Below, one piece after another: positions 1 to 9,134 of a stretch of 64,000 nucleotides of DNA (positions are counted from its first letter, which is position 1; every line of letters starts with the position of its first letter). The translations under genes were made by a program, and so were the position numbers. Source of the DNA: PALSA-505 sp035308365 (GTDB lineage Bacteria > Actinomycetota > Actinomycetes > Streptosporangiales > Streptosporangiaceae); contig DATGGU010000132.1 in the NCBI GenBank assembly GCA_035308365.1, forward strand, positions 3,925-67,924. The letters run 5' to 3'. The notes beneath the pieces were generated by a model. It was not told the DNA's origin, made no database searches, and saw only the letters and a list, made by a program, of their open reading frames with translations.

Positions 1-1
1 C

Positions 2-745
2 GCCGCAACTTTCGGCCACACCGTCTCTCATCCTCACGTCACGCTCAAGCCGCGTGGCTCCGCTCCCAACCTGCGTGCGGGCAACCTGATCAACCACGGT
101 GGCCCCGTGCAGAACGCGCCCAAGGTCTACATCGACTTCTGGGGCTGGACCTCCGACCCCAGCGGGGAAAAGACATACCTCAAGAACTTCCTGTCGTCCA
201 TCGGCGGGACCTCATGGCTGTCCACGGTCAACCAGTACGGTGGCGGCTCGGCCGGGAACCTGCTGGCGGGGAGCTGGTCCCACACCGCGACCGTCCCACT
301 GCACCCCACCGACACCCAGATCCAGGCCCAGGCCGTCAAGACGGCTAATCACTTCGCGGCCGGCAACTCGGTCAACGTCCAGATCGTGGTAGCCACCCCC
401 ACGGGCCACTCCACGTCCGGCTTCGGCACGCAATGGTGCGCTTATCACGGCGCCGTCAGTGCCGACCCCAACATCACCTACACCAACCTTCCCTACCAGA
501 CCGACGCCGGCTCCGCCTGCGGCGAGGACTCGGTGAGCAAGGCGCTGGACGGCGTGAGCATCGTCGAGGGCCACGAGCTGGCGGAAGCCATCACCGACCC
601 GCTGCTCAACGCCTGGTACGACTCGTCGGGCCAGGAGATCGGCGACAAGTGCGCCTGGATCAACCTGCACGACATCACCACCTCCAAGGGCTCCTTCGCT
701 GTTCAGCCGCTGTGGAGCAACGCCATCTCAGGCTGCGCCGGGTAA
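2..745 (+). CDS. Secreted HELAE-motif family protein, copy 1 (5' end outside the window)
   Basis: The frame is open from base 2, so the N-terminus and signal peptide lie upstream of the window. What is visible matches copies 2-4: a LINHGGPVQNAP segment, an FWGW.SDPSGE segment, QYGGG, IVVATPTGHSTSGFGTQWC, TYTNLPY, then EGHELAEAITDP followed by EIGDKCAWINLHD and a C-terminal WSN..SGC. The H-E-x-x-E pattern followed by a conserved Asp/Glu stretch resembles a metal-binding site, but this is inference. The general pattern (GG-P-V, FW-W, Cys pairs, TDP/TNP) recalls plant EXORDIUM/phosphate-induced proteins. That resemblance is from memory and untested. Function is unknown. The gene is followed by a strong hairpin. 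Confidence 0.85.
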   Translation, partial: AATFGHTVSHPHVTLKPRGSAPNLRAGNLINHGGPVQNAPKVYIDFWGWTSDPSGEKTYLKNFLSSIGGTSWLSTVNQYGGGSAGNLLAGSWSHTATVPLHPTDTQIQAQAVKTANHFAAGNSVNVQIVVATPTGHSTSGFGTQWCAYHGAVSADPNITYTNLPYQTDAGSACGEDSVSKALDGVSIVEGHELAEAITDPLLNAWYDSSGQEIGDKCAWINLHDITTSKGSFAVQPLWSNAISGCAG

Positions 746-763
746 CCGGCAGCGCCTCATTCT

Positions 764-799
764 GGGCAGGCCGCCAGCCAACGTGCTGGTGGCCTGCCC
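764..799 (+). terminator. Hairpin terminator after copy 1
   Basis: A 15-bp stem with one mismatch (GGGCAGGCCGCCAGC paired with GCTGGTGGCCTGCCC) and a 6-nt loop begins 18 nt after the stop codon. There is no clear T-run, as is usual for actinobacterial hairpins. The arm sequence recurs at other hairpins in this window. Confidence 0.7.
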
Positions 800-882
800 G
801 CGTTGTGCGCTCACCGCACGCCGAGATTCCACGATCATGGGCCAAATCAGGTCAGAATTGTTCAGCAGAAAGGTCAAGGTTT

Positions 883-1722
883 ATGCCGCCGCATTTCTTC
901 AGGCTAATTGGGCCAGGCCGGCGCCGGGTGCTGAGTGGTTTCCTCGTTGTGTCGCTCGGTGCCGCACCAGCCGGTTCCGGCATTTCCGCCGCGGGTGCCG
1001 CCGCGCCCGGTCATGGGACGGCCTTACATCCGTACGTCAAGCTCCAGCCGCGCGGCACCACTCTCAACAGCAACCTGATCAACCACGGCGGGCCGGTGCA
1101 GGCCGCGCCCAGGATCTACCTGGACTTCTGGGGCTGGACCTCCGACCCGAGCGGCGAGCAGCCCTACCTCACCGGCTTCCTGCAAGGTGCAGGCGGAACC
1201 AACTGGCTGCACACGGTCGCCCAGTACGGTGGCGGCTGGACCGGGAATCTGCTGGCGGGGAGCTGGTCCCACGCCGCGACCGTCCCGCTGCACCCCACCG
1301 ACGCCCAGATCCAGGCCGAGGCCGTCACGGCAGCCGGTCACTTCGGCGCGGGCACCTCGGTCGATGTCCAAATCGTCGTTGCGACCCCCACCGGTCACTC
1401 CACGTCGGGCTTTGGCACGCAATGGTGCTCTTACCACGGCGCGGTCAGTGCCGACCCCAGCATCACCTACACCAACTTTCCCTATCAGACCGACGCCGGA
1501 GCCGCCTGCGGCGCGTCCCTGGGCAACCCGCTGGCCGGGGTGAGCATCGCCGAGAGTAACGAGATGACGGGCTCCATCACGGACCCGCTGCTCGATGCGT
1601 GGTTCGACTCGGCCGGCCGGGAGATCGGCGACAAGTGCGGCAAGATCGAGGACATCACCACCGCGAAAGGGACCTTCCCCGTGGTGGAGCTCTGGAGCAA
1701 CGTCCTCGGCGGCTGTGCCTGA
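883..1722 (+). CDS. Secreted HELAE-family paralog with degenerate motif, copy 2
   Basis: The protein is 279 aa. I chose the ATG at 883 because it opens a signal peptide aligned with copy 4 (RRRVLSGFLVVSLGAAPAGS then an AAG-rich cleavage zone); the longer frame upstream has no homology to the family. The body is collinear with copies 1 and 4. The key difference is at 1555-1572: where the others read GHELAEA, this one reads SNEMTGS, so the His and the second Glu are gone. The WINLHD segment after EIGDKC is also replaced by GKIEDITT. It is therefore a full-length secreted paralog that probably lost metal binding or catalysis, if the motif has that role. Function is unknown. Confidence 0.85.
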   Translation: MPPHFFRLIGPGRRRVLSGFLVVSLGAAPAGSGISAAGAAAPGHGTALHPYVKLQPRGTTLNSNLINHGGPVQAAPRIYLDFWGWTSDPSGEQPYLTGFLQGAGGTNWLHTVAQYGGGWTGNLLAGSWSHAATVPLHPTDAQIQAEAVTAAGHFGAGTSVDVQIVVATPTGHSTSGFGTQWCSYHGAVSADPSITYTNFPYQTDAGAACGASLGNPLAGVSIAESNEMTGSITDPLLDAWFDSAGREIGDKCGKIEDITTAKGTFPVVELWSNVLGGCA

Positions 1723-1752
1723 TATTCGCCAATGACCCGGCAGAACCCGTTC

Positions 1753-1790
1753 CGGCCGGGCCGCCATATCGTTGGCTGGCGGCCCGGCCG
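1753..1790 (+). terminator. Hairpin terminator after copy 2
   Basis: A perfect 14-bp stem (1753-1766 with 1777-1790) and a 10-nt loop lie 31 nt after the stop codon. The remaining sequence to about 2090 is AT-richer than its surroundings. It holds no convincing gene and is probably promoter DNA for copy 3. Confidence 0.75.
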
Positions 1791-2091
1791 GGTATCTCAG
1801 GGTGCTTATTCTTTTACTTGGCACGCAATTTTCACTGTAGCCACAGAAAACTTCCTTGAACCCGGAATTCACACTATTCAAGATCTTGCCATAACGGCAG
1901 CGGGTGCCACGTATGATCACAAGACCGGGTATCCGGAAGCTAGACTGCCGGTCATGTCCAGCATTCTAAGGAATGTTATTGATAGCCCAGCGTAACTAAT
2001 ATTACCGCAGTGGGACAGAAATGGCTGGCCGAGCGGCTCCTACCTGGGCAGCCATCGCATTAATACATTACATATCGTGAGATGAATCCAA

Positions 2092-2187
2092 AGGTCTTCT
2101 CAATTAGGTGTAATCGGTATATGGGGGTGACCCCGTCCATTCTGCTGACCCGCTGGCAGAATCACAGACGAAGGGTGCAGGTGCAGG
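2092..2187 (+). repeat. Duplicated upstream block, copy A
   Basis: This segment immediately upstream of copy 3 is near-identical to 3595-3687 upstream of copy 4. Both begin AGGTCTTCTCAA and share the run GACCCCGTCCATTCTGCTGA plus the bases that follow it. The duplication unit therefore included the promoter and leader, not just the reading frame. Confidence 0.75.
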
Positions 2188-3059
2188 TTGCCCCGTTTGT
2201 CCAGATTAACTGCCCTACCAGGGCGCTGGGCGCTGAGTGGTGTCCTTGCTATAGCACTGGGTGCCACACTCGCCAGCTCCGGCATTACCGCCGCCGGCGC
2301 CAGCACGCTCGCACGCCAGGCCGGTACCCCGGCCTCGCATCCGGTCACCTCGCTCACCCCGCGCGGCGCCACCCACAACCTGGGCGGGGGCAACCTGACC
2401 AACCACGGCGGCCCGGTGCAGAACGCGCCCCACGTCTACATCGTCTTCTGGGGCTGGGCCAACGATCCCAGCGGCGAGCAGCCCTACCTCATCAACTTCT
2501 TGTCAGGAGCAGGCGGGACATCGTGGCTGTCCACGGCCGCCCAGTACGGTGGCGGCTGGACCGGGAACCTGCTGTTCGGGACCTGGTCGGACCCCACGGC
2601 GGTACCCTTGCACCCAACTGACGCGCAGATCCAGGCCGAAGCGGCGAAGGCGGATACCACTTCAACGCGGGCAGGTCGGTCAACGTCCAGATCGTGGTGG
2701 CCACTCCCACCGGGCACTTCACGAATGGTTTCGGCACCCGGTGGTGCGCCTGCCACGGTGCGGTCGCCGCCGCTCCCAACATCACCTACACCAATCTCCC
2801 CTACATGACGGACGCCGGAGCCGCCTGCGGCGAGGGTTCCGTGAACAACCCTGGCACGCTGGACGGCGTGAGCATCGTCGAGGGTCACGAACTCGCGGAA
2901 GCCATCACCGACCCGCTGCTGAACGCGTGGTTTGACAACCAGGGCTTCGAGATCGGCGACAAGTGCGCCTGGATCAACCTGCACAACATCGCCACCTCGA
3001 GAGGAAACTTCGCAGTGCAGCCACTGTGGAGCAACCGCATCTCAGGCTGCGCCGGGTAA
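2188..3059 (+). pseudogene. Secreted HELAE-family copy 3, frameshifted
   Basis: The first half starts at a TTG (2188); the ATG used by copy 4 at the aligned position has become AGG. It encodes the family signal peptide (WALSGVLAIALGATLASSG) and the N-terminal half through QIQAEAAKA. Near base 2653 one base is missing relative to copies 1 and 4. The reading frame then continues at 2655 (YHFNAGRS...) with an intact EGHELAEAITDP, EIGDKCAWINLH and WSN..SGC end. As written, neither half alone makes a complete protein. It is either a recent pseudogene or a sequencing error in a 1-bp run; apart from the frameshift and the altered start the sequence is well preserved. Confidence 0.8.
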
Positions 3060-3078
3060 CCGGTAACCATCTCATTCC

Positions 3079-3112
3079 GGCGGGCCGCCAGCCAGCAGGC
3101 TGGCGGCCCGCC
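3079..3112 (+). terminator. Hairpin terminator after copy 3
   Basis: A perfect 15-bp GC stem (3079-3093 with 3098-3112) with loop AGCA lies 19 nt after the stop codon. Its arms share the GGCCGCCAGC core with the hairpins at 764 and 5597. Confidence 0.75.
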
Positions 3113-3210
3113 CCCATTACCCGTCCCGGAATAGCCCGAAAGAAGGTCAACGGATCGGGCCATGGCATTTCTTCAAACCACATCGGCTGTGCGTTAAGTG
3201 GCCCGCTGGG

Positions 3211-3400
3211 CCGGCCTCAGCATAGCCGGGAGCATCGAGATGAATGGCTCCATCACGGACCCGCTCTCAATCCGTGGCATGGCCTGGACGGCCGGGATAT
3301 CGGCGGCAGGTGCGCCAGCACCCAGAACATCACCATGGCGAACGGAATCTTCCCGGTGAAGCAGTTCTGGAGCAACGCCGGCGGAGGCTGCGCCGGGTAG
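3211..3400 (+). pseudogene. Decayed 3' fragment of a HELAE-family gene (copy 2 type)
   Basis: Reading from 3219 gives SIAGSIEMNGSITDPL, matching SIAESNEMTGSITDPL of copy 2. After a frameshift, the frame ending at 3400 gives GRDIGGRCAS..NITMANGIFP..QFWSN..GGCAG, matching its C-terminus. The 5' two thirds are absent. This is a relic of a fifth family member of the motif-less type. Confidence 0.7.
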
Positions 3401-3460
3401 CCGCCGCCTCCCTGGCCCGCGGACCTCACTCCGGTCACCGGGAGTGCCCGAACCCGAAAG

Positions 3461-3488
3461 CCAAATACCGGATATTACCGGCATTTGG
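3461..3488. promoter_or_regulatory. Inverted repeat upstream of copy 4
   Basis: CCAAAT.CCGG, a 6-nt ATATTA centre, then CCGG.ATTTGG form an 11-bp dyad with one mismatch, about 200 bp before the copy 4 start. It could be an operator or a weak hairpin. Nothing else shows its role. Confidence 0.3.
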
Positions 3489-3594
3489 TGGAATGGTATG
3501 GATAGTCCTGATGTGACGCTCCGCAGCCGGGCAGAAATGCCGGGACCGGATCGTCCGCACTGGCGGCCGCCGCATATCACAACTTGGATCTATT

Positions 3595-3687
3595 AGGTCT
3601 TCTCAAATAGGTGCAAGCGGGATATGGTGTGACCCCGTCCATTCTGCTGACCCGCTGGCAGAATAATCAGAAGAAGGGTGTAGGAGT
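3595..3687 (+). repeat. Duplicated upstream block, copy B
   Basis: Second copy of the block at 2092-2187. It ends with a GAAGGG/AGGAG ribosome-binding region just before the ATG of copy 4. Confidence 0.75.
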
Positions 3688-4557
3688 ATGTTGCCCCGTA
3701 TGTCCAGATTAATAGCCCCACAAGGGCGCTGGGCGCTGAGTGGTTTCCTCGCTGTAGCGCTGGGCGCCACACTCGCCAGTTCCGGCATTACCGCTGCCGG
3801 AGCTAGCACACTCGCACACCATGCTGGTGCCCCGGCCTCGCGCCCCTACGTCAAGCTCCAGCCGCGTGGGGTCGCTCACCCCCTGCGTGCGGGCAACCTG
3901 ATCAACCACGGCGGACCGGTGCAGAACGCGCCCCGCGTCTACGTGGTCTTCTGGCACTGGACCTCCGACCCCAGTGGCGAGCAGCCGTACCTCACCAGGT
4001 TCCTGTCGTCGATCGGCGGGACGTCGTGGCTGTCCACGGTCAACCAGTATGGTGGCGGCTCGGCCAGCGGCCTGCTAGCCGGGACCTGGTCCGACAGCGC
4101 GTCGATCCCCAACCATCCCGGTGACTCAGCGATCCAGGCGGAAGCGGCGCGGGCGGCCAGCCACTTCGGTGCCGGTACTTCGTACAACGTCCAGATCGTC
4201 GTCGCAACCCCCACCGGTCACTACACGCGGGGCTTTGGCACTCAGTGGTGCGCCTACCACGGCGCGGTCAGCTCCGATCCCAACATCACCTACACCAACC
4301 TTCCCTACATGACCGACGCCGGCGCGTCCTGCGGCGAGGACTCCGTCAGCAGCACGCTGGACGGCGTGAGCATCGTCGAGGGCCACGAGCTGGCGGAAGC
4401 CATCACCGACCCGCTGCTCAACGCCTGGTATGACTCCTCGGGCCAGGAGATCGGCGACAAGTGCGCCTGGATCAACCTGCACGACATCAGCACGTCGGGT
4501 GGGTCGTTCGCGGTGCAGCCACTGTGGAGTAACTCCGCCGGAGGCTGCGTCGGGTAA
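3688..4557 (+). CDS. Secreted HELAE-motif family protein, copy 4 (intact)
   Basis: At 289 aa this is the best-preserved member. Residues about 14-40 form a signal peptide (WALSGFLAVALGATLASSG, then AAGAS). The mature part has LINHGGPVQNAP (71-82), FWHWTSDPSGEQP (88-100), QYGGG (120-124), IVVATPTGHYTRGFGTQWCAYHG (about 170-192), TYTNLPYMTDAGASC (201-215), the signature H233-E234-x-x-E237 in EGHELAEAITDP, and E254-x-x-D257-K-C259. Four cysteines (188, 215, 259, 287) are conserved across active copies and could form two disulfides. A secreted or envelope location is well supported. The biochemical role is unknown; metal-dependent hydrolase and EXORDIUM-like wall protein are the two ideas I would test. 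Confidence 0.9.
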   Translation: MLPRMSRLIAPQGRWALSGFLAVALGATLASSGITAAGASTLAHHAGAPASRPYVKLQPRGVAHPLRAGNLINHGGPVQNAPRVYVVFWHWTSDPSGEQPYLTRFLSSIGGTSWLSTVNQYGGGSASGLLAGTWSDSASIPNHPGDSAIQAEAARAASHFGAGTSYNVQIVVATPTGHYTRGFGTQWCAYHGAVSSDPNITYTNLPYMTDAGASCGEDSVSSTLDGVSIVEGHELAEAITDPLLNAWYDSSGQEIGDKCAWINLHDISTSGGSFAVQPLWSNSAGGCVG

Positions 4558-4587
4558 CCGCCGATGACCCTCTAGCACTCCCTTTCG

Positions 4588-4621
4588 GGCAGGCCGCCGG
4601 CGCTGGCGCCGGCGGCCTGCC
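4588..4621 (+). terminator. Hairpin terminator after copy 4
   Basis: A 16-bp stem (4588-4603 with 4606-4621) and a 2-nt centre. It has the same GGCAGGCCGCC arm as 764-799 and 5597-5628. Confidence 0.75.
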
Positions 4622-4864
4622 GCATTGACCCACCTGACTTTTGTCACTGTCGCCGGCCGCAGCTGAGCGCGATGCGCTGACCTGGTGTTCTGGGCCGCCG
4701 GCGGCGCAGGACACCGCACTAATCTGGGGTCGTAGAGTGGCCGGGTGGCGTATGTGCGAACGGTGAAGACGGCCTCGGGCGCGACTGCGCAAATCGCATG
4801 CCGGTGAGTTTCCCACGCCGCGCCGGTCTGTACGCGTGAGACCGGCTCGCGGGAGGCTGACGCC

Positions 4865-5431
4865 ATGCGGAAACTGAGCTACGGCATGAACGTGACCCTG
4901 GACGGCTACATCGCTGCGGCCGGCGACGACATCGGCTGGAGCGGGCCGCCGAGCGACGAGCTGTTCCAGTGGTGGACCGGCCAGGTGCGGGCGAGCAGCC
5001 TGTCGCTGTACGGGCGCAAGCTGTGGGAGACGATGAGCTCCTACTGGCCGACCGGCGACCAGCAGCCGAACGCCACGCCGATGGAGATCGAGTTCGCGCG
5101 GATCTGGCGGGACACCCCGAAGGTGGTGTTCTCCTCGACGGCCGGCAAAGTCGACTGGAACACCCGCCTGTTCACCGGCGACGCGGTTGCCGAGATCGCC
5201 CGGCTCAGGGCCGGGGACGGCGGCCCGATGGACATCGGCGGCGCGACGCTCGCCGGGGCGGCCATGCGCGCCGGGCTGATCGACGAGTACACGCTGGCCA
5301 CCTACCCGGTCCTGGTGGGCGGCGGCACGCCGTTCTTCACCGCGCTGGAGAGCTGGGTAAACCTAGACCTGGTGGAGACGCGGACATTCCCCGGCGGCGT
5401 GGTCCTGACCAGGTACGAGAAGAGGCGCTGA
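4865..5431 (+). CDS. Dihydrofolate reductase / RibD C-terminal domain family reductase
   Basis: The 188-aa single-domain protein opens MRKLSYGMNVTLDGYIAA, the typical start of small actinobacterial RibD_C-fold proteins. It has GRKLWETM near residue 56, PKVVFSST mid-protein, GGATLAGAAM, and a C-terminal TYPVLVGGGTPFF. These motifs belong to NAD(P)H-binding reductases of the DHFR/RibD fold. The substrate is not known, and true folate reduction is not implied. A GGGAGG sequence precedes the ATG. It is monocistronic and followed by a possible regulator relic. A second RibD_C-type gene lies at 45077. Confidence 0.85.
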   Translation: MRKLSYGMNVTLDGYIAAAGDDIGWSGPPSDELFQWWTGQVRASSLSLYGRKLWETMSSYWPTGDQQPNATPMEIEFARIWRDTPKVVFSSTAGKVDWNTRLFTGDAVAEIARLRAGDGGPMDIGGATLAGAAMRAGLIDEYTLATYPVLVGGGTPFFTALESWVNLDLVETRTFPGGVVLTRYEKRR

Positions 5432-5455
5432 GCGGCCGGGCCTTATGCGTGGCTC

Positions 5456-5570
5456 GTGCCCGAGGAGCTGCCGCGGTTGCGCCGCGCACGCGACCTCATG
5501 GACCGCGAGTACGCTAGCCGCCCGACGACCTCAACGACGCGCTCGATGCCACACACCGCCCGCCAAGTGT
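5456..5570 (+). pseudogene. Possible relic of an AraC-type regulator N-terminus
   Basis: From a GTG at 5456 the frame reads PEELPRLRRARDLMDREYA, which matches the usual opening of short AraC-family DNA-binding proteins (R-A-R-D-L-M-D-R-E-Y-A). The expected continuation into the first helix-turn-helix is lost after about 22 residues. Recognition rests on this short motif only. Confidence 0.35.
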
Positions 5571-5596
5571 GCACCAACTTGATAAAAGCCGGGTCT

Positions 5597-5628
5597 GCGG
5601 CAGGCCGCCAGCGCTGGCGGCCTGCCGC
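5597..5628. terminator. Perfect 32-bp palindrome
   Basis: GCGGCAGGCCGCCAGC is followed directly by its exact reverse complement. It could end transcription of the upstream reductase or relic. The same arm occurs behind HELAE copies 1 and 4, so it may be a mobile or amplified palindromic element. Confidence 0.55.
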
Positions 5629-5711
5629 ATTGAACCCTGCGGCGGTATGCTCCGGCGGCACGTAGCCTTGGGCCTACGGCAGCCAGCGGCGAAGAGGGAG
5701 GGAACCGGCGC

Positions 5712-7535
<1,824 letters not shown>

Positions 7536-7598
7536 ATCCCCGCTGCCGCCCGCCACGGTGAGCCGCTGGCCCGGCCGACCGGATCCGGGCTAGCGTGA

Positions 7599-7985
7599 TG
7601 CAATCGCATCCTGCGGCTGCTGCAGCAGGCCGGCCCGCAGCCGGCCATCGACATCCGCACCTACCGCCCATTCGGCATCGGATCCGAGCTGGTGGCCGGC
7701 GGGCTGAACATGATCGCTGAACACGCGGGCCTGCGCCGGATGGACCGCATCTATCCCTACCTGACCAACCTCAACCGCCAGGGCCTGATCGACTTCTCCA
7801 GGGAACAGGTGGACGACCCCGACCGCTACCAGCTCATCGAGGCCCAGCCCAACGTCAGCGAGGCCCGCGCCCGGGCCGGCCTCGCCCCCAAGATCGTCTA
7901 CCGCAGCATCAGGCTCACCACCCTCGGCCGCGACTTCTGCGTGGCCTGCCTGCCAGCCAACGGCAGCACCGGCAACGGCTGGTGA
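7599..7985 (+). pseudogene. Truncated Abi-alpha (DUF4393)-like remnant
   Basis: After a stop codon at 7596 the frame is open and reads RILRLLQQAGPQPAIDIRTY, continuing GSELVAGGLNMIAEHAGLR, then YLTNLNRQGLIDFSRE, PDRYQLIEAQP and the C-terminal SIRLTTLGRDFCVACLP. From memory this is the C-terminal third of DUF4393/Abi-alpha proteins (pattern Y-L-x-N-L-x-R-x-G-L-I and L-T-x-x-G-x-x-F-C-x-x-C). The N-terminal domain is missing and no good start codon or ribosome-binding site precedes it; a GTG at 7689 would leave only 98 residues. I read it as a 5'-truncated relic of a possible defence-associated gene. Confidence 0.6.
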
Positions 7986-7994
7986 GCCGCCGGG

Positions 7995-8226
7995 CCCCTG
8001 GCCCGGCCACGCGGCCGGGCCACCCGCAAGGCGGTCGATGCGGGCATCGACCGCCTTGGAGCGCGGTTGGGGACGGTGGCTGGCGAGCGCGACGGCCGCC
8101 GAACCCCTGGCCCGGCCACGCGGCCCGGCCACCCGCAAGGCGGTCGATACGGGCATCGACCGCCACCTGAGGGGGTCGATACGGGCATCGACCGCCTTGG
8201 AGCGCGGTTGGGGACGGTGGCTGGCG
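7995..8226. repeat. Palindrome-bearing repeat cluster between two convergent genes
   Basis: A unit beginning CCCCTGGCCCGGCCACGCGG (7995) recurs 109 bp later (8104). Three copies of a dyad, GGCGGTCGAT.C-GG-G.ATCGACCGCC or its truncated form, occur at 8030-8055, 8139-8164 and about 8173-8195. The flank CTTGGAGCGCGGTTGGGGAC follows copies 1 and 3 but is deleted after copy 2. It lies between the DUF4393 relic and the convergent GntR gene and may double as a bidirectional terminator. Confidence 0.75.
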
Positions 8227-8250
8227 GGGGAGCCGGCGGGGGTGGGGTCA

Positions 8251-8991
8251 TCAGGCGAGGAAGCCGCGCAGCAGGGCGGCGGTTCCCTCCAGGTGCTCGG
8301 CCACCGCGCGCCGGGCGGCCGCGGGGTCGCCGGCCAGGATGGCGGTCACGATCGCCGCGTGCTGGGCGGCCGTGTGGTCGATGTTGTGGCGCAGAATCGG
8401 GATCGCGTTGAGGAAGTCGTTGAGCCTGATGCGGGCGTCCGCGACAGCGGCGGCCAGCAGGCTGGAGCCGGTCAGCTCGGCGATCGCGAGGTGGAACCGG
8501 GTGTCCAGGCGGCGGTAGTCTGCGGGGGCGGCGCCGTTGACCTCGGCCAGCCGGGCGGACAGCTCGGCCCGTACCTGGTCGGCTACCGGGCCGGCCTGGC
8601 CGCCGCCTGCCAGCTGCGCGAGCGTCTCGGCGGCGCCGGTCTCCACGGCCATCCGGAACGTCAGCGCGTCGGTCAGGCTGCCGGATTGCTCGCGGGCGAT
8701 GCGGCGGGCCTCGCCGTGGCTGGGGGCCGCCGGCGCGGCGGTCACGAAGGTGCCGCCGAGCCTGCCCCGGCGGGACTCCACGTAACCGGATTGCTGCAAG
8801 GCGCGCAGCGCCTCCCGCAACGTGATCCGGCTGATGCCGAGCTGGGCCGCGAACTCGCGCTCGGGGGGAAACCGTTCGCCCGGGCCGACAACGCCGAGAC
8901 GGATGGCGGTGAGCAGCCGCTCCACCGTTTCCTCGAAGGCGTTGCCAGCCCGCACCGGCCGCAGGCTGGCCAGCCTGAGTCCCTCCGTCAC
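8251..8991 (-). CDS. GntR/FadR-family transcriptional regulator (FCD domain)
   Basis: The 246-aa protein has an N-terminal winged helix (about 15-85; GERFPPEREFAAQLGISRIT, then LREALRALQQSGYVESRRG) followed by an all-helical FCD effector domain (about 105-235). The FCD domain carries the metal/effector pattern of D..FH..I...... N....L and a late H..I..AI..GD...A. The start is a GTG with GGAGGA 8 nt upstream. It is divergent from the amine catabolism operon starting at 9567, and two palindromes lie in the shared interval. It most likely represses that operon and senses its substrate or an intermediate. The effector is inferred, not seen. Confidence 0.92.
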   Translation of the reverse strand: MTEGLRLASLRPVRAGNAFEETVERLLTAIRLGVVGPGERFPPEREFAAQLGISRITLREALRALQQSGYVESRRGRLGGTFVTAAPAAPSHGEARRIAREQSGSLTDALTFRMAVETGAAETLAQLAGGGQAGPVADQVRAELSARLAEVNGAAPADYRRLDTRFHLAIAELTGSSLLAAAVADARIRLNDFLNAIPILRHNIDHTAAQHAAIVTAILAGDPAAARRAVAEHLEGTAALLRGFLA

Positions 8992-9115
8992 GATGATCGT
9001 CCTCCGCCGAGTAACAGCCCTGTGGCACTGAGGGTACGCCGCCGGGCAACCCGGACGTTACTGACTGTACGAGACTATTGACGCCAAGTTATTTGCATGC
9101 TAACGTTCCTGCACC

Positions 9116-9134
9116 ATTAGGAAACTTTCCTAAT
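9116..9134. promoter_or_regulatory. Perfect AT-rich dyad (candidate operator)
   Basis: ATTAGGAAA-C-TTTCCTAAT is a 9-bp perfect inverted repeat in an unusually AT-rich patch 125 bp upstream of the regulator start. Its sequence differs from the TGGT...ACCA dyad near the permease, so it may bind another protein. Confidence 0.45.

Noticed and set aside
1732..1995. 87-codon frame after HELAE copy 2
   Set aside because: It spans the terminator hairpin and AT-rich promoter region and has no ribosome-binding site.
7995..8226. Possible CRISPR array
   Set aside because: Repeats are few, irregular and palindromic, with no uniform spacers and no cas genes in the window.
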